A stretch of DNA of 64,000 nucleotides from Xanthomonas arboricola (GCF_002940665.1 NZ_MIGY01000003.1:1326045-1390044), one strand, 5' to 3'; counted from the stretch's first letter, positions 52,068 to 60,681 are shown. Notes: generated by a model from the sequence alone, not told the origin. Made by a program: numbers and translations.

Positions 52068-53435
52068 CTAGCGCGGCGGGATGTAGCTGGACAGGCGCAC
52101 GTCGAAAAAGGCCTGCACGGCAGCGAGATTGCTCTTGGCCTGGATATCCGCGCCCACGTCGCGGCTCATGCCGAGCACGTCGTCATCCGGCCAGCCGGGG
52201 CCGAAGCACCATTGCGTGCTGGGGATATTGTTCGCCTGCAGATGGGCCAGCATGCGCGTGGTGGCGACCTCCGCGCTGCGGTTGCCGGCCGGGTAGCCGT
52301 GCTCGCCGAGATAACCGCGCTTGCCGGCATCCCGCAGGGCGTCGATGAAGGGCGTCACCATCGTGATGCCGGTATCGGGCTGGATCACTTCGTTGCGCCC
52401 GCCCGGTCCGATCCAGTTGCCGCCGCCAGCCCCGTTGTTGTCCAGATAGTTGTGCGCTTCGTAGACGATGCGGTTGTAGGGATCGGGGATGTCGAACAGG
52501 CCCATCGAATCCTCCTGCCAGAGCCGGGCACTGGCATAGCCGTTGCCGCACACGAACACGAAGTGGTCGCGGTCGCGATCGATGATGGCCTTGCAGCACG
52601 CAGTGGCGGTGTTCTGCCAGTGCGTTGCCATCGACAGCACGCTGCCGTCGGCGGCGCGCTCGTCGCCTTGATAGGGCTCGTTCATCACGCCCCAGCCGAA
52701 CACCGCCGGGTGCTGCCGGAACCGGTTGACGATGCGTGCCCACAGGTCGGGCAGGCCGGACGCGTTGTAGAGCGTGCACCCCGGCGTGCCGATCACGCGG
52801 TACTCGTACAGCTTGAGCAGCCCGTCGCGGCGATCGAAATAGCCCTGGTAGCCGAAGTTGCGCAGCGGATAGGTGTCGGCCCAGACCGCGGCGGCCGCCG
52901 CATCGTCGATGCGGTTGCCGCGCGCATCCACAAGCGCGCCGCTGGCGTCGCGCCGATAGCCCGACTTGACGGCCACCCGCTGCGGCAGGCGCATGGAGTC
53001 GTGCAGCTCCACGATGGCGCGCTTGCCGCGGGCGGCGACGTGGTCCAGCGCATCCTGGACCTGGCTGCAGTAGGTCTCGTTCAAGGCCAGGCCCTGTCCC
53101 CGCGTGAAGCGCGCGGCGGTGGTCGGCAACCGGAACAGCGGGCAGGCCCCGGCGGCGGCCACGTGCTGTGCGGTGATGGCGCGGTAGTGCGTGCCGATCT
53201 CGGCATTCTCCACATAGCTATTGGAGGCCAGGCCCGAAGAGTTCAGGCCCGCGAACGGCAGGGCGGCGCTCTGCGCAGCCGCGCGGCCGCCCCACCCGAG
53301 GCCGGCCAGTGCCACCGCGCCGGCTGCGCCCTGCAGCACGCGACGGCGGGTGATCCCGGCTGCTGCTGCCGGCGTCTGGTCGATGGGATGCGGGGCCGCC
53401 GCCGCCGTGCGGCGTGGGTGTGGATGGTCGGACAT
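52068..53435 (-). CDS. Tat-exported glycoside hydrolase family 5 (endoglucanase-like)
   Basis: A 455-aa protein. The N-terminus carries a twin-arginine signal (ITRRRVLQG, then a hydrophobic run to AAAQ at about residue 55). The GH5 catalytic residues are visible: acid/base E253 in WGVMNEPYQG and nucleophile E378 in GYLGEHGYP, with YEAHNYLD between. It probably cleaves beta-1,4-glucan in the plant wall or apoplast. Tat export of a cellulase is notable, because most Xanthomonas cellulases carry Sec signals for type II secretion. Confidence 0.88.
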   Translation of the reverse strand: MSDHPHPRRTAAAAPHPIDQTPAAAAGITRRRVLQGAAGAVALAGLGWGGRAAAQSAALPFAGLNSSGLASNSYVENAEIGTHYRAITAQHVAAAGACPLFRLPTTAARFTRGQGLALNETYCSQVQDALDHVAARGKRAIVELHDSMRLPQRVAVKSGYRRDASGALVDARGNRIDDAAAAAVWADTYPLRNFGYQGYFDRRDGLLKLYEYRVIGTPGCTLYNASGLPDLWARIVNRFRQHPAVFGWGVMNEPYQGDERAADGSVLSMATHWQNTATACCKAIIDRDRDHFVFVCGNGYASARLWQEDSMGLFDIPDPYNRIVYEAHNYLDNNGAGGGNWIGPGGRNEVIQPDTGITMVTPFIDALRDAGKRGYLGEHGYPAGNRSAEVATTRMLAHLQANNIPSTQWCFGPGWPDDDVLGMSRDVGADIQAKSNLAAVQAFFDVRLSSYIPPR

Positions 53436-53839
53436 GGGCGCCTCCTGCGGTGCCGTTGGTGGAGATCCTTGGCGGTGGTGCCCCCCTCTGCCGCACCGGT
53501 CTGACGGCGATGGTGCCGGTGTGGCAGCGGCGCGATCTGCGCTCCGGTTTGCACTCCGGGCACTGCATGCCGGCCCACATACGTTTACATCGCATTACAT
53601 GCCACGCCGACCAGCGGGCGCCGCGTGCGGGAGGCGCGTGTTCGCGCGCCGTGCCGGCGAACGCTCCGGCGCTGCCTGTGCGATGCGCGCCCTGCCCGCG
53701 CCCTCCCCACCGGCACGGCGTGCCGTCGCTCGCGTGCTACCGTGCCGGATCACCGGAGCGCGCCGCGACCGTTGCAGCAGCAACAGTCACGACGCGGTCT
53801 AATTGCCAGCCACCGCTCGCCGATCACCGCTGAATCGCC
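53436..53839. other. Intergenic region cellulase-ilvD
   Basis: About 400 bp between divergent genes with no recognised gene or clear promoter motif. Confidence 0.55.
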
Positions 53840-55678
53840 ATGCCCGAGTACCGCTCCAAGACTTCCACCCATGGCCGCAACATGGCCGGCGCCCGCGCAC
53901 TGTGGCGCGCCACCGGCATGCGCGATGGCGACTTCCACAAGCCCATCATCGCCATCGCCAACTCGTTCACGCAGTTCGTGCCCGGGCACGTGCACCTGAA
54001 GGATCTCGGCCAGCTGGTCGCGCGCGAGATCGAACGCGTCGGCGGCGTGGCCAAGGAGTTCGACACCATCGCCGTGGACGACGGCATCGCCATGGGTCAC
54101 GACGGCATGCTGTATTCGCTGCCCAGCCGCGAGATCATCGCCGACTCGGTCGAATACATGGTCAACGCGCATTGCGCCGACGCGCTGGTGTGCATTTCCA
54201 ACTGCGACAAGATCACCCCCGGCATGTTGATGGCCGCGCTGCGGCTCAACATCCCCACCGTGTTCGTCTCCGGCGGGCCGATGGAAGCCGGCAAGACCAA
54301 GCTGGCCGAACACAAGCTCGATCTGATCGACGCGATGGTGATCGCCGCCGACGACAGCGCCTCCGACGAAAAGGTGGCCGAGTTCGAACGCAGCGCCTGC
54401 CCCACCTGCGGCTCGTGCTCGGGCATGTTCACCGCCAACTCGATGAACTGCCTGACCGAAGCGCTGGGCCTGTCGCTGCCGGGCAACGGCACCGTGGTGG
54501 CCACGCATGCCGACCGCGAGCAATTGTTTTTGCGCGCCGGGCGCGTGGCGGTGGAGCTCTGCCACCGCTGGTACGGCGGCGAAGATCCCACGGCGCTGCC
54601 GCGCGGCATCGCCACTTTCGAAGCGTTCGAGAATGCGATGACGCTGGATATCGCGATGGGCGGCTCGACCAACACCATCCTGCATCTGCTCGCCGCCGCG
54701 CAGGAAGGCGACGTGCCATTCGGCATGCGCGATATCGACCGCCTGTCCAAGCGCGTACCGCAGCTGTGCAAGGTCGCCCCAAACACGCCCAAGTACCACA
54801 TCGAAGACGTGCACCGCGCCGGCGGCATCATGGCCATCCTCGGCGAGCTGGCGCGTGGCGGCCTGCTGCATACCAACGCGGCCACGGTGCACGCACGCAC
54901 GCTGGCCGACGCCATCGCGCAATGGGATGTCACCCAGACCGACGCCGAGACCGTGCACACGTTCTACAAGGCCGGCCCGGCCGGCATCCCCACGCAGATT
55001 GCCTTCAGCCAGGCCACGCGCTGGGACAGCCTGGACACCGATCGCAGCGAAGGCTGCATCCGCGATGTCGCGCATGCGTTCTCGCAGGAGGGCGGCCTGG
55101 CCGTGCTGTACGGCAATATCGCCCGCGACGGCTGCGTGGTGAAGACCGCAGGCGTGGACGAATCCATCCACGTCTTCGAAGGCAATGTGCGCGTCTTTGA
55201 GAGCCAGGATTCGGCGGTCAAAGGCATCCTTGCCGACGAAGTGAAGGCCGGCGACATCGTGGTAATCCGCTACGAAGGCCCCAAGGGCGGCCCCGGCATG
55301 CAGGAAATGCTCTACCCCACTAGCTATCTCAAATCCAAGGGCCTGGGCAAGCAATGCGCCCTGCTCACCGACGGCCGCTTCTCCGGCGGCACCTCGGGCC
55401 TGTCGATCGGCCACGCCTCGCCGGAAGCCGCCGCAGGCGGCGCGATCGGGCTGGTACGCGACGGCGACAAGATCCTGATCGATATCCCCAACCGCTCGAT
55501 CAATCTGCTGATCTCGGACGAGGAACTTGCTCTTCGTCGCGCAGAGCAGGATGCCAGGGGCTGGAAGCCGGTGGAGGTGCGCCCGCGCAAGGTCACCACC
55601 GCGTTGAAGGCGTATGCGTTGCTGGCGACCAGCGCAGACAAGGGTGCGGTGCGGGACAAGGCGATGCTGGACGGCTGA
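53840..55678 (+). CDS. ilvD: Dihydroxy-acid dehydratase
   Basis: A 612-aa Fe-S enzyme of branched-chain amino-acid synthesis. Cluster and metal motifs are [18 protein letters not shown] (about residues 122-139) and [20 protein letters not shown] (about residues 193-212), with [19 protein letters not shown] near the C-terminus. In Xanthomonas this gene borders the chromosomal integron, and the integrase gene lies 130 bp downstream in the opposite direction. Confidence 0.97.
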   Translation: MPEYRSKTSTHGRNMAGARALWRATGMRDGDFHKPIIAIANSFTQFVPGHVHLKDLGQLVAREIERVGGVAKEFDTIAVDDGIAMGHDGMLYSLPSREIIADSVEYMVNAHCADALVCISNCDKITPGMLMAALRLNIPTVFVSGGPMEAGKTKLAEHKLDLIDAMVIAADDSASDEKVAEFERSACPTCGSCSGMFTANSMNCLTEALGLSLPGNGTVVATHADREQLFLRAGRVAVELCHRWYGGEDPTALPRGIATFEAFENAMTLDIAMGGSTNTILHLLAAAQEGDVPFGMRDIDRLSKRVPQLCKVAPNTPKYHIEDVHRAGGIMAILGELARGGLLHTNAATVHARTLADAIAQWDVTQTDAETVHTFYKAGPAGIPTQIAFSQATRWDSLDTDRSEGCIRDVAHAFSQEGGLAVLYGNIARDGCVVKTAGVDESIHVFEGNVRVFESQDSAVKGILADEVKAGDIVVIRYEGPKGGPGMQEMLYPTSYLKSKGLGKQCALLTDGRFSGGTSGLSIGHASPEAAAGGAIGLVRDGDKILIDIPNRSINLLISDEELALRRAEQDARGWKPVEVRPRKVTTALKAYALLATSADKGAVRDKAMLDG

Positions 55679-55807
55679 GGCACTGCCATGAAGACCGCGG
55701 ATTCTTAGCGGTCTTCATCGACTCCCGGCATAGGACTTTGCAGGGACTTCAGTCACGACGCCTCATAGCAAACGCCTACAGCGGGTTGGCTTTGCTTGCC
55801 CGCAACG

Positions 55808-56275
55808 TCACCCACTGCCGGTGCGCAGCCCGTCCAGCGGGCTGCGCACCGCCCACGCCCCGCGCCCCAGCACATGCGTGTAGATCTGCGTGGTTACCAC
55901 ATCCTTGTGGTCCAACAGCTCCTGCATGGTGCGCGCGACATCCTTGGCCGAGAGCACCACCGGAATGGGCCGCGCCCGCTTGGCGCGCTGCAGTTTCTCC
56001 ATCCAGGGCAACTCCGCCCCCAAGACCTCGCGATACAGGAACAGCAGCGCCGCCAGCGCCTGATGTTGCGTGCCGGCCGACACCTTGCCCTGCGTCGCCA
56101 GTTCGGTGAGAAACGCCTCGACCTCTACCCGCCGCATCTGTCCTGGATTCCGTTTGCCGTTTTCCAGAATGAAGCGTCGGATCCAGCCCGCAAACGCCTG
56201 CTCGGTACGCAGGCTGTAGTGAAGCCGCAGCCGAACACGGACCTGATCCAACAGCTTCGGAGTTAGATGCGTCAT
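55808..56275 (-). pseudogene. intI: Integron integrase with internal deletion of the catalytic domain
   Basis: The 155-aa frame keeps the N-terminal SAM-like domain ([60 protein letters not shown]) and then jumps to the integrase C-terminus ([31 protein letters not shown]). The junction is near 55925. About 170 residues present in normal IntI (about 320-340 aa) are missing, including box I Arg, the Lys and the HxxR motif; only the Tyr nucleophile region remains. The frame is kept, but the protein cannot recombine. The ATG at 56275 fits the family N-terminus. Confidence 0.9.
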
Positions 56276-56399
56276 TACGCCTGTATCGCCATGGGTGTAA
56301 CTCATGCGCCTGCTCAAACGTCGGCTAACGCACCCAGCATCGGCGCAAAGACTGCCGGTGGCCATCCGGCAGGTTATTGTCAAGGAATAGGAATTCCTT

Positions 56400-56470
56400 C
56401 TTTCCAGACCTCCGGCCTTAGTCGATACTTGGCGCAACACCGCTCTCAGGCGGTCCAATCGTGGTTAGGC
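56400..56470 (+). other. attI primary integration site (approximate)
   Basis: The region upstream of intI ends with the core GTTAGGC (56464-56470), the insertion point of the first cassette. The left boundary cannot be set without the integrase binding sites. Confidence 0.65.
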
Positions 56471-56475
56471 ACCGC

Positions 56476-56907
56476 ATGCAGCTAATTGGCTTTTCAATTG
56501 CCGAAGACTTTATCGCGCTTGAGCGCGGGCTTGACCGTTTTGACCTACACAACAACTTTGACTTTCAGGGCATGTCATACGCCCCAGCGCAACAGACGTT
56601 AGAGCTACATTGGCACCGTGGCACCGGCGATTGGGTAAATCCATCAGACCCGCCTGAGCTCTCACTCAGCTTTGCGGGGGTGTACTTGTTCAAAGCCCAG
56701 GAGCGAGATCCGACAGTTCCATTCACCGAGGATAACTGCTTGGACTCCCTTGGATTCATGTGGGACGACCTATTAGCTGAGATGCGTGCATTCGCCTCAA
56801 GTAGACCGTCTGAGGGCTGCAAACACCTTACGGCCAACTTCATGAGCGGCTTTAGCATCAAAGTGGGCGCCGTATCCGCGACTCTGCGTGTCTCGGGCGG
56901 TGCCTAA
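56476..56907 (+). CDS. Cassette 1 protein, unknown
   Basis: 143 aa, starting 6 bp after the attI core and ending with a TAA that is part of the attC core GCCTAAC. Acidic, soluble, with aromatic-rich stretches (RFDLHNNFDFQGMSY, LHWHRGTGDWVNP, LGFMWDDLLAEMR). No family is recognised. The tight fit to its cassette supports it as the real gene. Confidence 0.75.
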   Translation: MQLIGFSIAEDFIALERGLDRFDLHNNFDFQGMSYAPAQQTLELHWHRGTGDWVNPSDPPELSLSFAGVYLFKAQERDPTVPFTEDNCLDSLGFMWDDLLAEMRAFASSRPSEGCKHLTANFMSGFSIKVGAVSATLRVSGGA

Positions 56908-56961
56908 CAATTTATTCATGCCGAACCCGCTTCGCGACTCGGCTTAATTCAGGCGCTAGAC
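56902..56961 (+). other. attC site 1
   Basis: Cores GCCTAAC and GCTAGAC (T to C at the second base), with paired arms AAGCCG-like/CGGCTTAA around a short hairpin. Confidence 0.85.
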
Positions 56962-56965
56962 CGCA

Positions 56966-57424
56966 ATGTTAGAACTCCGCAACCCTCGGACAATCGCACT
57001 TGAGCTACTTTCAGCTTCTGATTTGCCTTATTTAAGCCAGGATCACAGTCTTCCATTCATTGAGATTGCGGGAGACTTCGCTTTTCTTGACTCTCTCTCT
57101 GCCAAGAATGAGACAAAAGGCCGTGATGCGCCCCTGGCAGGACTTGGTAAAGACTGGTGGGTCTTTGCAACATCGGGCACGGGAGACGCTTGGCTTATTT
57201 CTACCGGCAACGATCGGCGCGTTGCTTTTTTGGATCATGATTCCGGACCGGATGCGGCACCGCAAACTCTCGGGATCAATTTTGGCCAATGGCTTCAATT
57301 GGCCGACATCATTCGTCAATTCGAATCTGCTGATGATCCAAATCTGATCGCACATGCGGAACAGTCAATTGAGAAAGTATCATCTGGCCTGTCTCTGCTG
57401 TACCCATACAGCCTTGCAGGCTAA
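56966..57424 (+). CDS. Cassette 2 protein, SMI1/KNR4 (SUKH) family
   Basis: 152 aa. The SUKH pattern is visible: LPFIEIAGDFAFLDSLSA, a central WWVFATSGTGDAWLISTGNDRRVAFLDHD (residues about 66-94, in pieces) and FGQWLQLADIIRQFE near the end. SUKH proteins are best known as immunity proteins against contact-dependent and polymorphic toxins. No toxin gene is adjacent. The stop TAA lies inside the degenerate attC core GGCTAAA. Confidence 0.65.
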   Translation: MLELRNPRTIALELLSASDLPYLSQDHSLPFIEIAGDFAFLDSLSAKNETKGRDAPLAGLGKDWWVFATSGTGDAWLISTGNDRRVAFLDHDSGPDAAPQTLGINFGQWLQLADIIRQFESADDPNLIAHAEQSIEKVSSGLSLLYPYSLAG

Positions 57425-57478
57425 AAATTCATTCAAGCCGACGCCGCTTCGCGGCGCGGCTTAACTCAGGCGTTAGGC
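57419..57478 (+). other. attC site 2
   Basis: Left core GGCTAAA is degenerate; right core GTTAGGC is intact. The hairpin is GACGCCGCTTCGCGGCGC. Confidence 0.8.
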
Positions 57479-57482
57479 AGCT

Positions 57483-57815
57483 ATGAAAAATTCCGTCTCG
57501 CGCTTTCAAGGCAAATCGTTTGATTGGGGGTTCATCCTTTTCATCGGTTTGTTTTCGGCGTCCGCTTTCTGGGGCGATTCGGTGGGCCTTAGCAAATTGG
57601 CTGCCGCCGTTCTGTTCGGTGCGAGCGGTTTTATTCCATTCCTCATTCAGGCTTTTACTGGTTGCGCGCTTGATGGCGCGTGGGTAGCCAGATTCAGCCG
57701 CAAAGAGCATCCAACCAAGTATTGGATGTTGCTTGCTCTTTCTGCTGCTATTGGCATCGGCTTCTCATATGACGCGTACAGCACGTACATGGAGGCTGCA
57801 CATGTCGCGGCCTAA
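57483..57815 (+). CDS. Cassette 3 protein, small membrane protein
   Basis: 110 aa with hydrophobic helices at about residues 15-32, 37-60 and 81-95. Unrecognised. It ends at the TAA of GCCTAAC. Confidence 0.7.
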   Translation: MKNSVSRFQGKSFDWGFILFIGLFSASAFWGDSVGLSKLAAAVLFGASGFIPFLIQAFTGCALDGAWVARFSRKEHPTKYWMLLALSAAIGIGFSYDAYSTYMEAAHVAA

Positions 57816-57925
57816 CAATTCATTCAAGCCGAACCCGCATCGGGGCAGCGCTTGGGCGCTTTTTTCCGCTACGCTAGCACCCAACCGCCGCCCGGCTACG
57901 GGTCGGCTTAATTCAGGCGTTAGGG
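57810..57925 (+). other. attC site 3, long variant
   Basis: Cores GCCTAAC and GTTAGGG are 116 bp apart instead of about 60. The centre holds an extended stem (GCGCTTGGGCGCTTTTTTCC region) between the conserved outer arms. Confidence 0.75.
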
Positions 57926-57941
57926 CGCTCTAGTAAGTTCG

Positions 57942-58295
57942 ATGCAGCCGAAGCCAACTGAAAACGAGCCCGGCATCGCACTAGGAGTGTCGCTTATCGC
58001 CATTCTGGGCGCCCTCCTTGTCAGCACTTTGCTCGCCGGATTCAAGCCAGGCCCAATGCGCACTGGCCCTAGCACCGTGCTATTGGGACTCTACCTGATG
58101 GCGTGGGGCACCATGTTCCTCGCTAGCTACTTCTACAGCCACAAGACATTCTTCTTACGCGCACTTATCTGGGTCTGCGAACATTGGTCCACCCCGAAAG
58201 GGCGTGTCATGGCTCTTTGCTATGCGGCACTAGCGCTGGGGCTCGGCGGCGTGGCCACATTGTCGGGTCTCGGGCTCATCAATGTCGCGCCCTAA
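57942..58295 (+). CDS. Cassette 4 protein, small membrane protein
   Basis: 117 aa with helices at about residues 12-32, 47-66 and 89-112 (GLSLIAILGALLVSTLLAG-like first helix). Unrecognised. Ends at the TAA of CCCTAAC. Confidence 0.7.
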   Translation: MQPKPTENEPGIALGVSLIAILGALLVSTLLAGFKPGPMRTGPSTVLLGLYLMAWGTMFLASYFYSHKTFFLRALIWVCEHWSTPKGRVMALCYAALALGLGGVATLSGLGLINVAP

Positions 58296-58345
58296 CAATT
58301 CGTCGAAGCCTAGGCCGCTACGCGGCGCGGCTTAACTAAGGTGGC
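58290..58345 (+). other. attC site 4, right core lost
   Basis: The left core CCCTAAC and central hairpin are present, but the right end reads AAGGTGGCAG where the homologous copy at 63576 reads AGGTGCTAGGCAG. A 4-5 base deletion has removed the GTTRRRY core. Confidence 0.75.
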
Positions 58346-58395
58346 AGTGCTGGGGCAGATGCGTTGGTGGTTGCCGCTTCGGTGAGTTCGCAGGC

Positions 58396-58671
58396 GTGCA
58401 TGCAGTTGGCTCCGGACAGCGGTCATCACCGTTGCTGGTTGCGGGAAGTTCGGTGCTTAGCCTTGGCACGTCGTCCGCGCGCTGCGCTCGTTGCAGTTGG
58501 CTTCAGTGGCATCACGCGCCGCTGCATCGCTGGGCAAGCTCCGTTTCGCAAGCTGTGGCACACTCGGTCAACGCGGCAGTGCTGGGGAGCATGGTTGCAC
58601 CATCCAACCTTCGCGGCCACTCACTGCCTAACAATTCATTCAAGCCGAAGTTACTTCGCAACTCGGCTTAG
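58396..58671 (+). CDS. Possible 91-aa protein in repeated cassette (copy A)
   Basis: Frame MHAVGSGQRSSPL..., with a Trp-His-rich centre (WLQWHHAPLH) and QAVAHSVNAAVLGSMVAPSN. Copy C (63635-63910) keeps a frame of the same length with the same end. About 50 of 79 pre-attC residues are identical. The composition is unusual and no ribosome site is evident, so coding status is open. Confidence 0.35.
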   Translation: MHAVGSGQRSSPLLVAGSSVLSLGTSSARCARCSWLQWHHAPLHRWASSVSQAVAHSVNAAVLGSMVAPSNLRGHSLPNNSFKPKLLRNSA

Positions 58672-58685
58672 TTCAAGTGTTGGGG
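58626..58685 (+). other. attC site 5
   Basis: Cores GCCTAAC and GTTGGGG; hairpin GAAGTTACTTCGCAACTC. Confidence 0.8.
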
Positions 58686-58691
58686 TTCACT

Positions 58692-59228
58692 ATGAGAGAA
58701 CCGGATATCCTCCTCTCTGTTGCAGAACAATACCTCTTCGCAGAGATCCGCTTTGACTGGAAGAGCGACGAAGAACTGCGGGGTTCGCTCGCGCCAATGG
58801 AACAGCTAGCGTCGAGCATCCTTGGGCGCAACGCGGTGCCGGAAGTGCGACTTGCCTACTTCTCCGAGCCCGAGTTCAACCCTACAGGTAGAGGAAAGTC
58901 GCGACAGGACGTCTTTGAGAAGAACGGAAAATCTGGTGGGGAGATTCTGGCGCACCCGAGTTTTTTGAAGCATCTTGAGTACTTCATCTGCGGTCCCGAC
59001 CTGCCTAATGTAGCGATTGAAAAGTTCAAGAACGAGGCTAGCTCTTCTCATCTCACTGGCAGTGACATTGTTGACTTGGGCCCGTACGCCCGATCATGTG
59101 TACGCCAATACCGCCTAGATCCTCAACACGCCTCGGAAGAATTTTTCAAGTTGGCTGTTGAGTGTGGGGCAATGCCCGGCTTTGCCGACAACCTTCGCAA
59201 GTCTGTACGCTCTGTCAAGCTGACATAG
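58692..59228 (+). CDS. Cassette 6 protein, unknown
   Basis: 178 aa soluble protein starting 6 bp after attC 5. Charged, with FAEIRFDWKSDEELRGSL, EILAHPSFLKHLEYFICGPD and a C-terminal basic tail. No family is recognised. Confidence 0.75.
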   Translation: MREPDILLSVAEQYLFAEIRFDWKSDEELRGSLAPMEQLASSILGRNAVPEVRLAYFSEPEFNPTGRGKSRQDVFEKNGKSGGEILAHPSFLKHLEYFICGPDLPNVAIEKFKNEASSSHLTGSDIVDLGPYARSCVRQYRLDPQHASEEFFKLAVECGAMPGFADNLRKSVRSVKLT

Positions 59229-59234
59229 AGCGAG

Positions 59235-59294
59235 CCCCAACAATTCATTCAAGCCGAAGTTGCTTCGCAACTCGGCTTAGTTCCAGCGTTGGGC
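59235..59294 (+). other. attC site 6
   Basis: Cores CCCCAAC and GTTGGGC; hairpin GAAGTTGCTTCGCAACTC. Confidence 0.8.
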
Positions 59295-59462
59295 AATGGT
59301 GGAGCAAGCGCGTTGGTACATCCCGCAAGCTGTGCCACACTCTGCATAGGCGGCAGTGCTGGGGAGCATGGTTGCACCATGCAAACTTCGCGGCCACTCA
59401 CTGCCTAACAACTCATTCAGGCCGAAGTTTCTTCGCAACCCGGCTTAATTCAAGCGTTAGCT
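59288..59462 (+). repeat. Cassette 7, repeated cassette family, copy B (internally deleted, includes attC 7)
   Basis: It begins like copies A and C (GCAATGGTGGAGCAAGCG) and then jumps to the shared 3' block (CCCGCAAGCTGTGCCACACT, GGTTGCACCATGCAAAC). About 170 bp of the middle is missing, and with it most of the 91-codon frame. Confidence 0.8.
59403..59462 (+). other. attC site 7
   Basis: Cores GCCTAAC and GTTAGCT; hairpin GAAGTTTCTTCGCAACCC. Confidence 0.8.
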
Positions 59463-59471
59463 CTCACAAGC

Positions 59472-60011
59472 ATGACATTCTCTATACTTCCAGATCTGGC
59501 CTTTACACATCTTGCCGATATTGGCAAAAGATGTCTCGGCACTATGCCCGCGGACCAGAGAAGCTGGAGCTTCAATACAGCTACCCTAGGTCTAGGGGAA
59601 GTCCTGCCACTCGTGGCGGAGGTTAAGAAGTGGAGCGGCGCAGGTTCGTATATCTACTATTTTGAGTGTGCAGAAACTTCAGATTTAACGTTAGCATCGG
59701 GAGCCTTTTCGTCCGCCAAGCTACGTGACACCGGTCTACGCTCCTATGCAAAGTCCAACGGCCCCAGCTCGGGTCTCTATGTTGGTGGCAGCAGAAGCAT
59801 TTTCTCTCGTTTAAATCAACATCTCGGCTACTCTGCGGCAAGAGGCACGTACTCACTACAGCTATTGCACTGGGCCCCGCCCTTATCGCTAGATCTCACG
59901 TTCTCGTGTGCGCGGTATGATCCATCGCCAACACAAGATGTGCTGCAAGCACTTGAAGACACCTTGTGGGATTGCAAGAGTCCGATGTTGGGCCGCAGGG
60001 GTGCTCGGTGA
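59472..60011 (+). CDS. Cassette 8 protein, GIY-YIG-like
   Basis: 179 aa. The C-terminal two-thirds shows a GIY-YIG-type layout: SYIYYFECAE (GIY strand equivalent, about residue 59), SGLYVGGSRSIFSRLNQHLG (YVG plus conserved Arg and His, about residues 99-118) and QALEDTLWDCKSPMLGRRG (Glu and the Pro-x-LG ending). The residues needed for nuclease activity appear largely present. A role in DNA defence or repair is possible but is inference. Confidence 0.65.
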   Translation: MTFSILPDLAFTHLADIGKRCLGTMPADQRSWSFNTATLGLGEVLPLVAEVKKWSGAGSYIYYFECAETSDLTLASGAFSSAKLRDTGLRSYAKSNGPSSGLYVGGSRSIFSRLNQHLGYSAARGTYSLQLLHWAPPLSLDLTFSCARYDPSPTQDVLQALEDTLWDCKSPMLGRRGAR

Positions 60012-60012
60012 G

Positions 60013-60072
60013 AGCTAACAATTCATTCAAGCCGAACCCAATTCGCGGGTCGGCTTAATTCAGGCGTTAGCA
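60013..60072 (+). other. attC site 8
   Basis: Cores AGCTAAC and GTTAGCA; hairpin GAACCCAATTCGCGGGTC. Confidence 0.8.
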
Positions 60073-60075
60073 CTC

Positions 60076-60681
60076 ATGACAGAGACAGTCCCCCTTTACC
60101 AACTAACGGGCCGCCAAGCATGGATCCGTTTCTGCTACTACGCTGCCGTACCGTTTTGGGTATCGCTGGCCGTTTCTATACCCAGCTTAGCTCTTGATAG
60201 TCGTTGGGATACAATTCTAGTCGCAGCCATTAGCGGCCAAATGGCACTAACTCTTATCAAATTGCTGGTGTACTCCGCCGGTCTTGTACTATCAATCGCC
60301 ACAGCCATTCGAGGGTTCTGCTTTCTATCAAAGGTCCTGCGGTATGCCGGGGAACGTCTCGGCGGCGTAGCATTTGATTACTCTAGTGCAGTAGTCGGCG
60401 TACTCGTTGGAATTCTCCCTGTTGCAACGTATGAGAAAGGGGTTGCCGCTCTGCTCGCTACCATCTGGGTTGCGTCCCTTATGCTGGCAGCCCAGTTTTT
60501 AGTGTGGGCGATCTGCTTTGCAGCTTTCGGGAAGCTCAAGAAGCATGTACGCGAAGCTCCGTGGCTTCCTCGTGTCGCGGGAGCTGCTTTTGCGGTGCTG
60601 TTCATTTGGGCGCTCCATCATGAGAACTGGCCAGAGGTTCCCGAGCAGTCGCCAACGCCTGTCATCAAAGATGTGCGCTAA
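60076..60681 (+). CDS. Cassette 9 protein, multi-pass membrane protein
   Basis: 201 aa with about five hydrophobic helices (FWVSLAVSIPSLAL, ALTLIKLLVYSAGLVLSIAT, SAVVGVLVGILPVA, VASLMLAAQFLVWAICFAAF, AGAAFAVLFIWAL). Unrecognised. The TAA stop is within the attC core CGCTAAC. Confidence 0.75.
   Translation: MTETVPLYQLTGRQAWIRFCYYAAVPFWVSLAVSIPSLALDSRWDTILVAAISGQMALTLIKLLVYSAGLVLSIATAIRGFCFLSKVLRYAGERLGGVAFDYSSAVVGVLVGILPVATYEKGVAALLATIWVASLMLAAQFLVWAICFAAFGKLKKHVREAPWLPRVAGAAFAVLFIWALHHENWPEVPEQSPTPVIKDVR

Larger units (their letters stand above)
58341..58685 (+). repeat. Cassette 5, repeated cassette family, copy A (includes attC 5)
   Basis: About 290 bp of non-obvious coding DNA plus attC. 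It aligns with 63578-63924 (copy C) over its whole length and with 59288-59462 (copy B) at both ends. Shared blocks include GGTCATCACCGTTG-type sequence, CAAGCTGTGGCACACTC and GGTTGCACCATCCAACC. Confidence 0.8.

Noticed and set aside
51741..53504. A 587-codon plus-strand frame opposite the GH5 gene
   Set aside because: The minus-strand gene has a Tat signal and both catalytic Glu residues; the plus frame has no pattern.
53750..55414. A 554-codon frame opposite ilvD
   Set aside because: It is a shadow of ilvD; the composition (His, Ala, Gly, Arg, Val) follows from the codon bias of the real gene.
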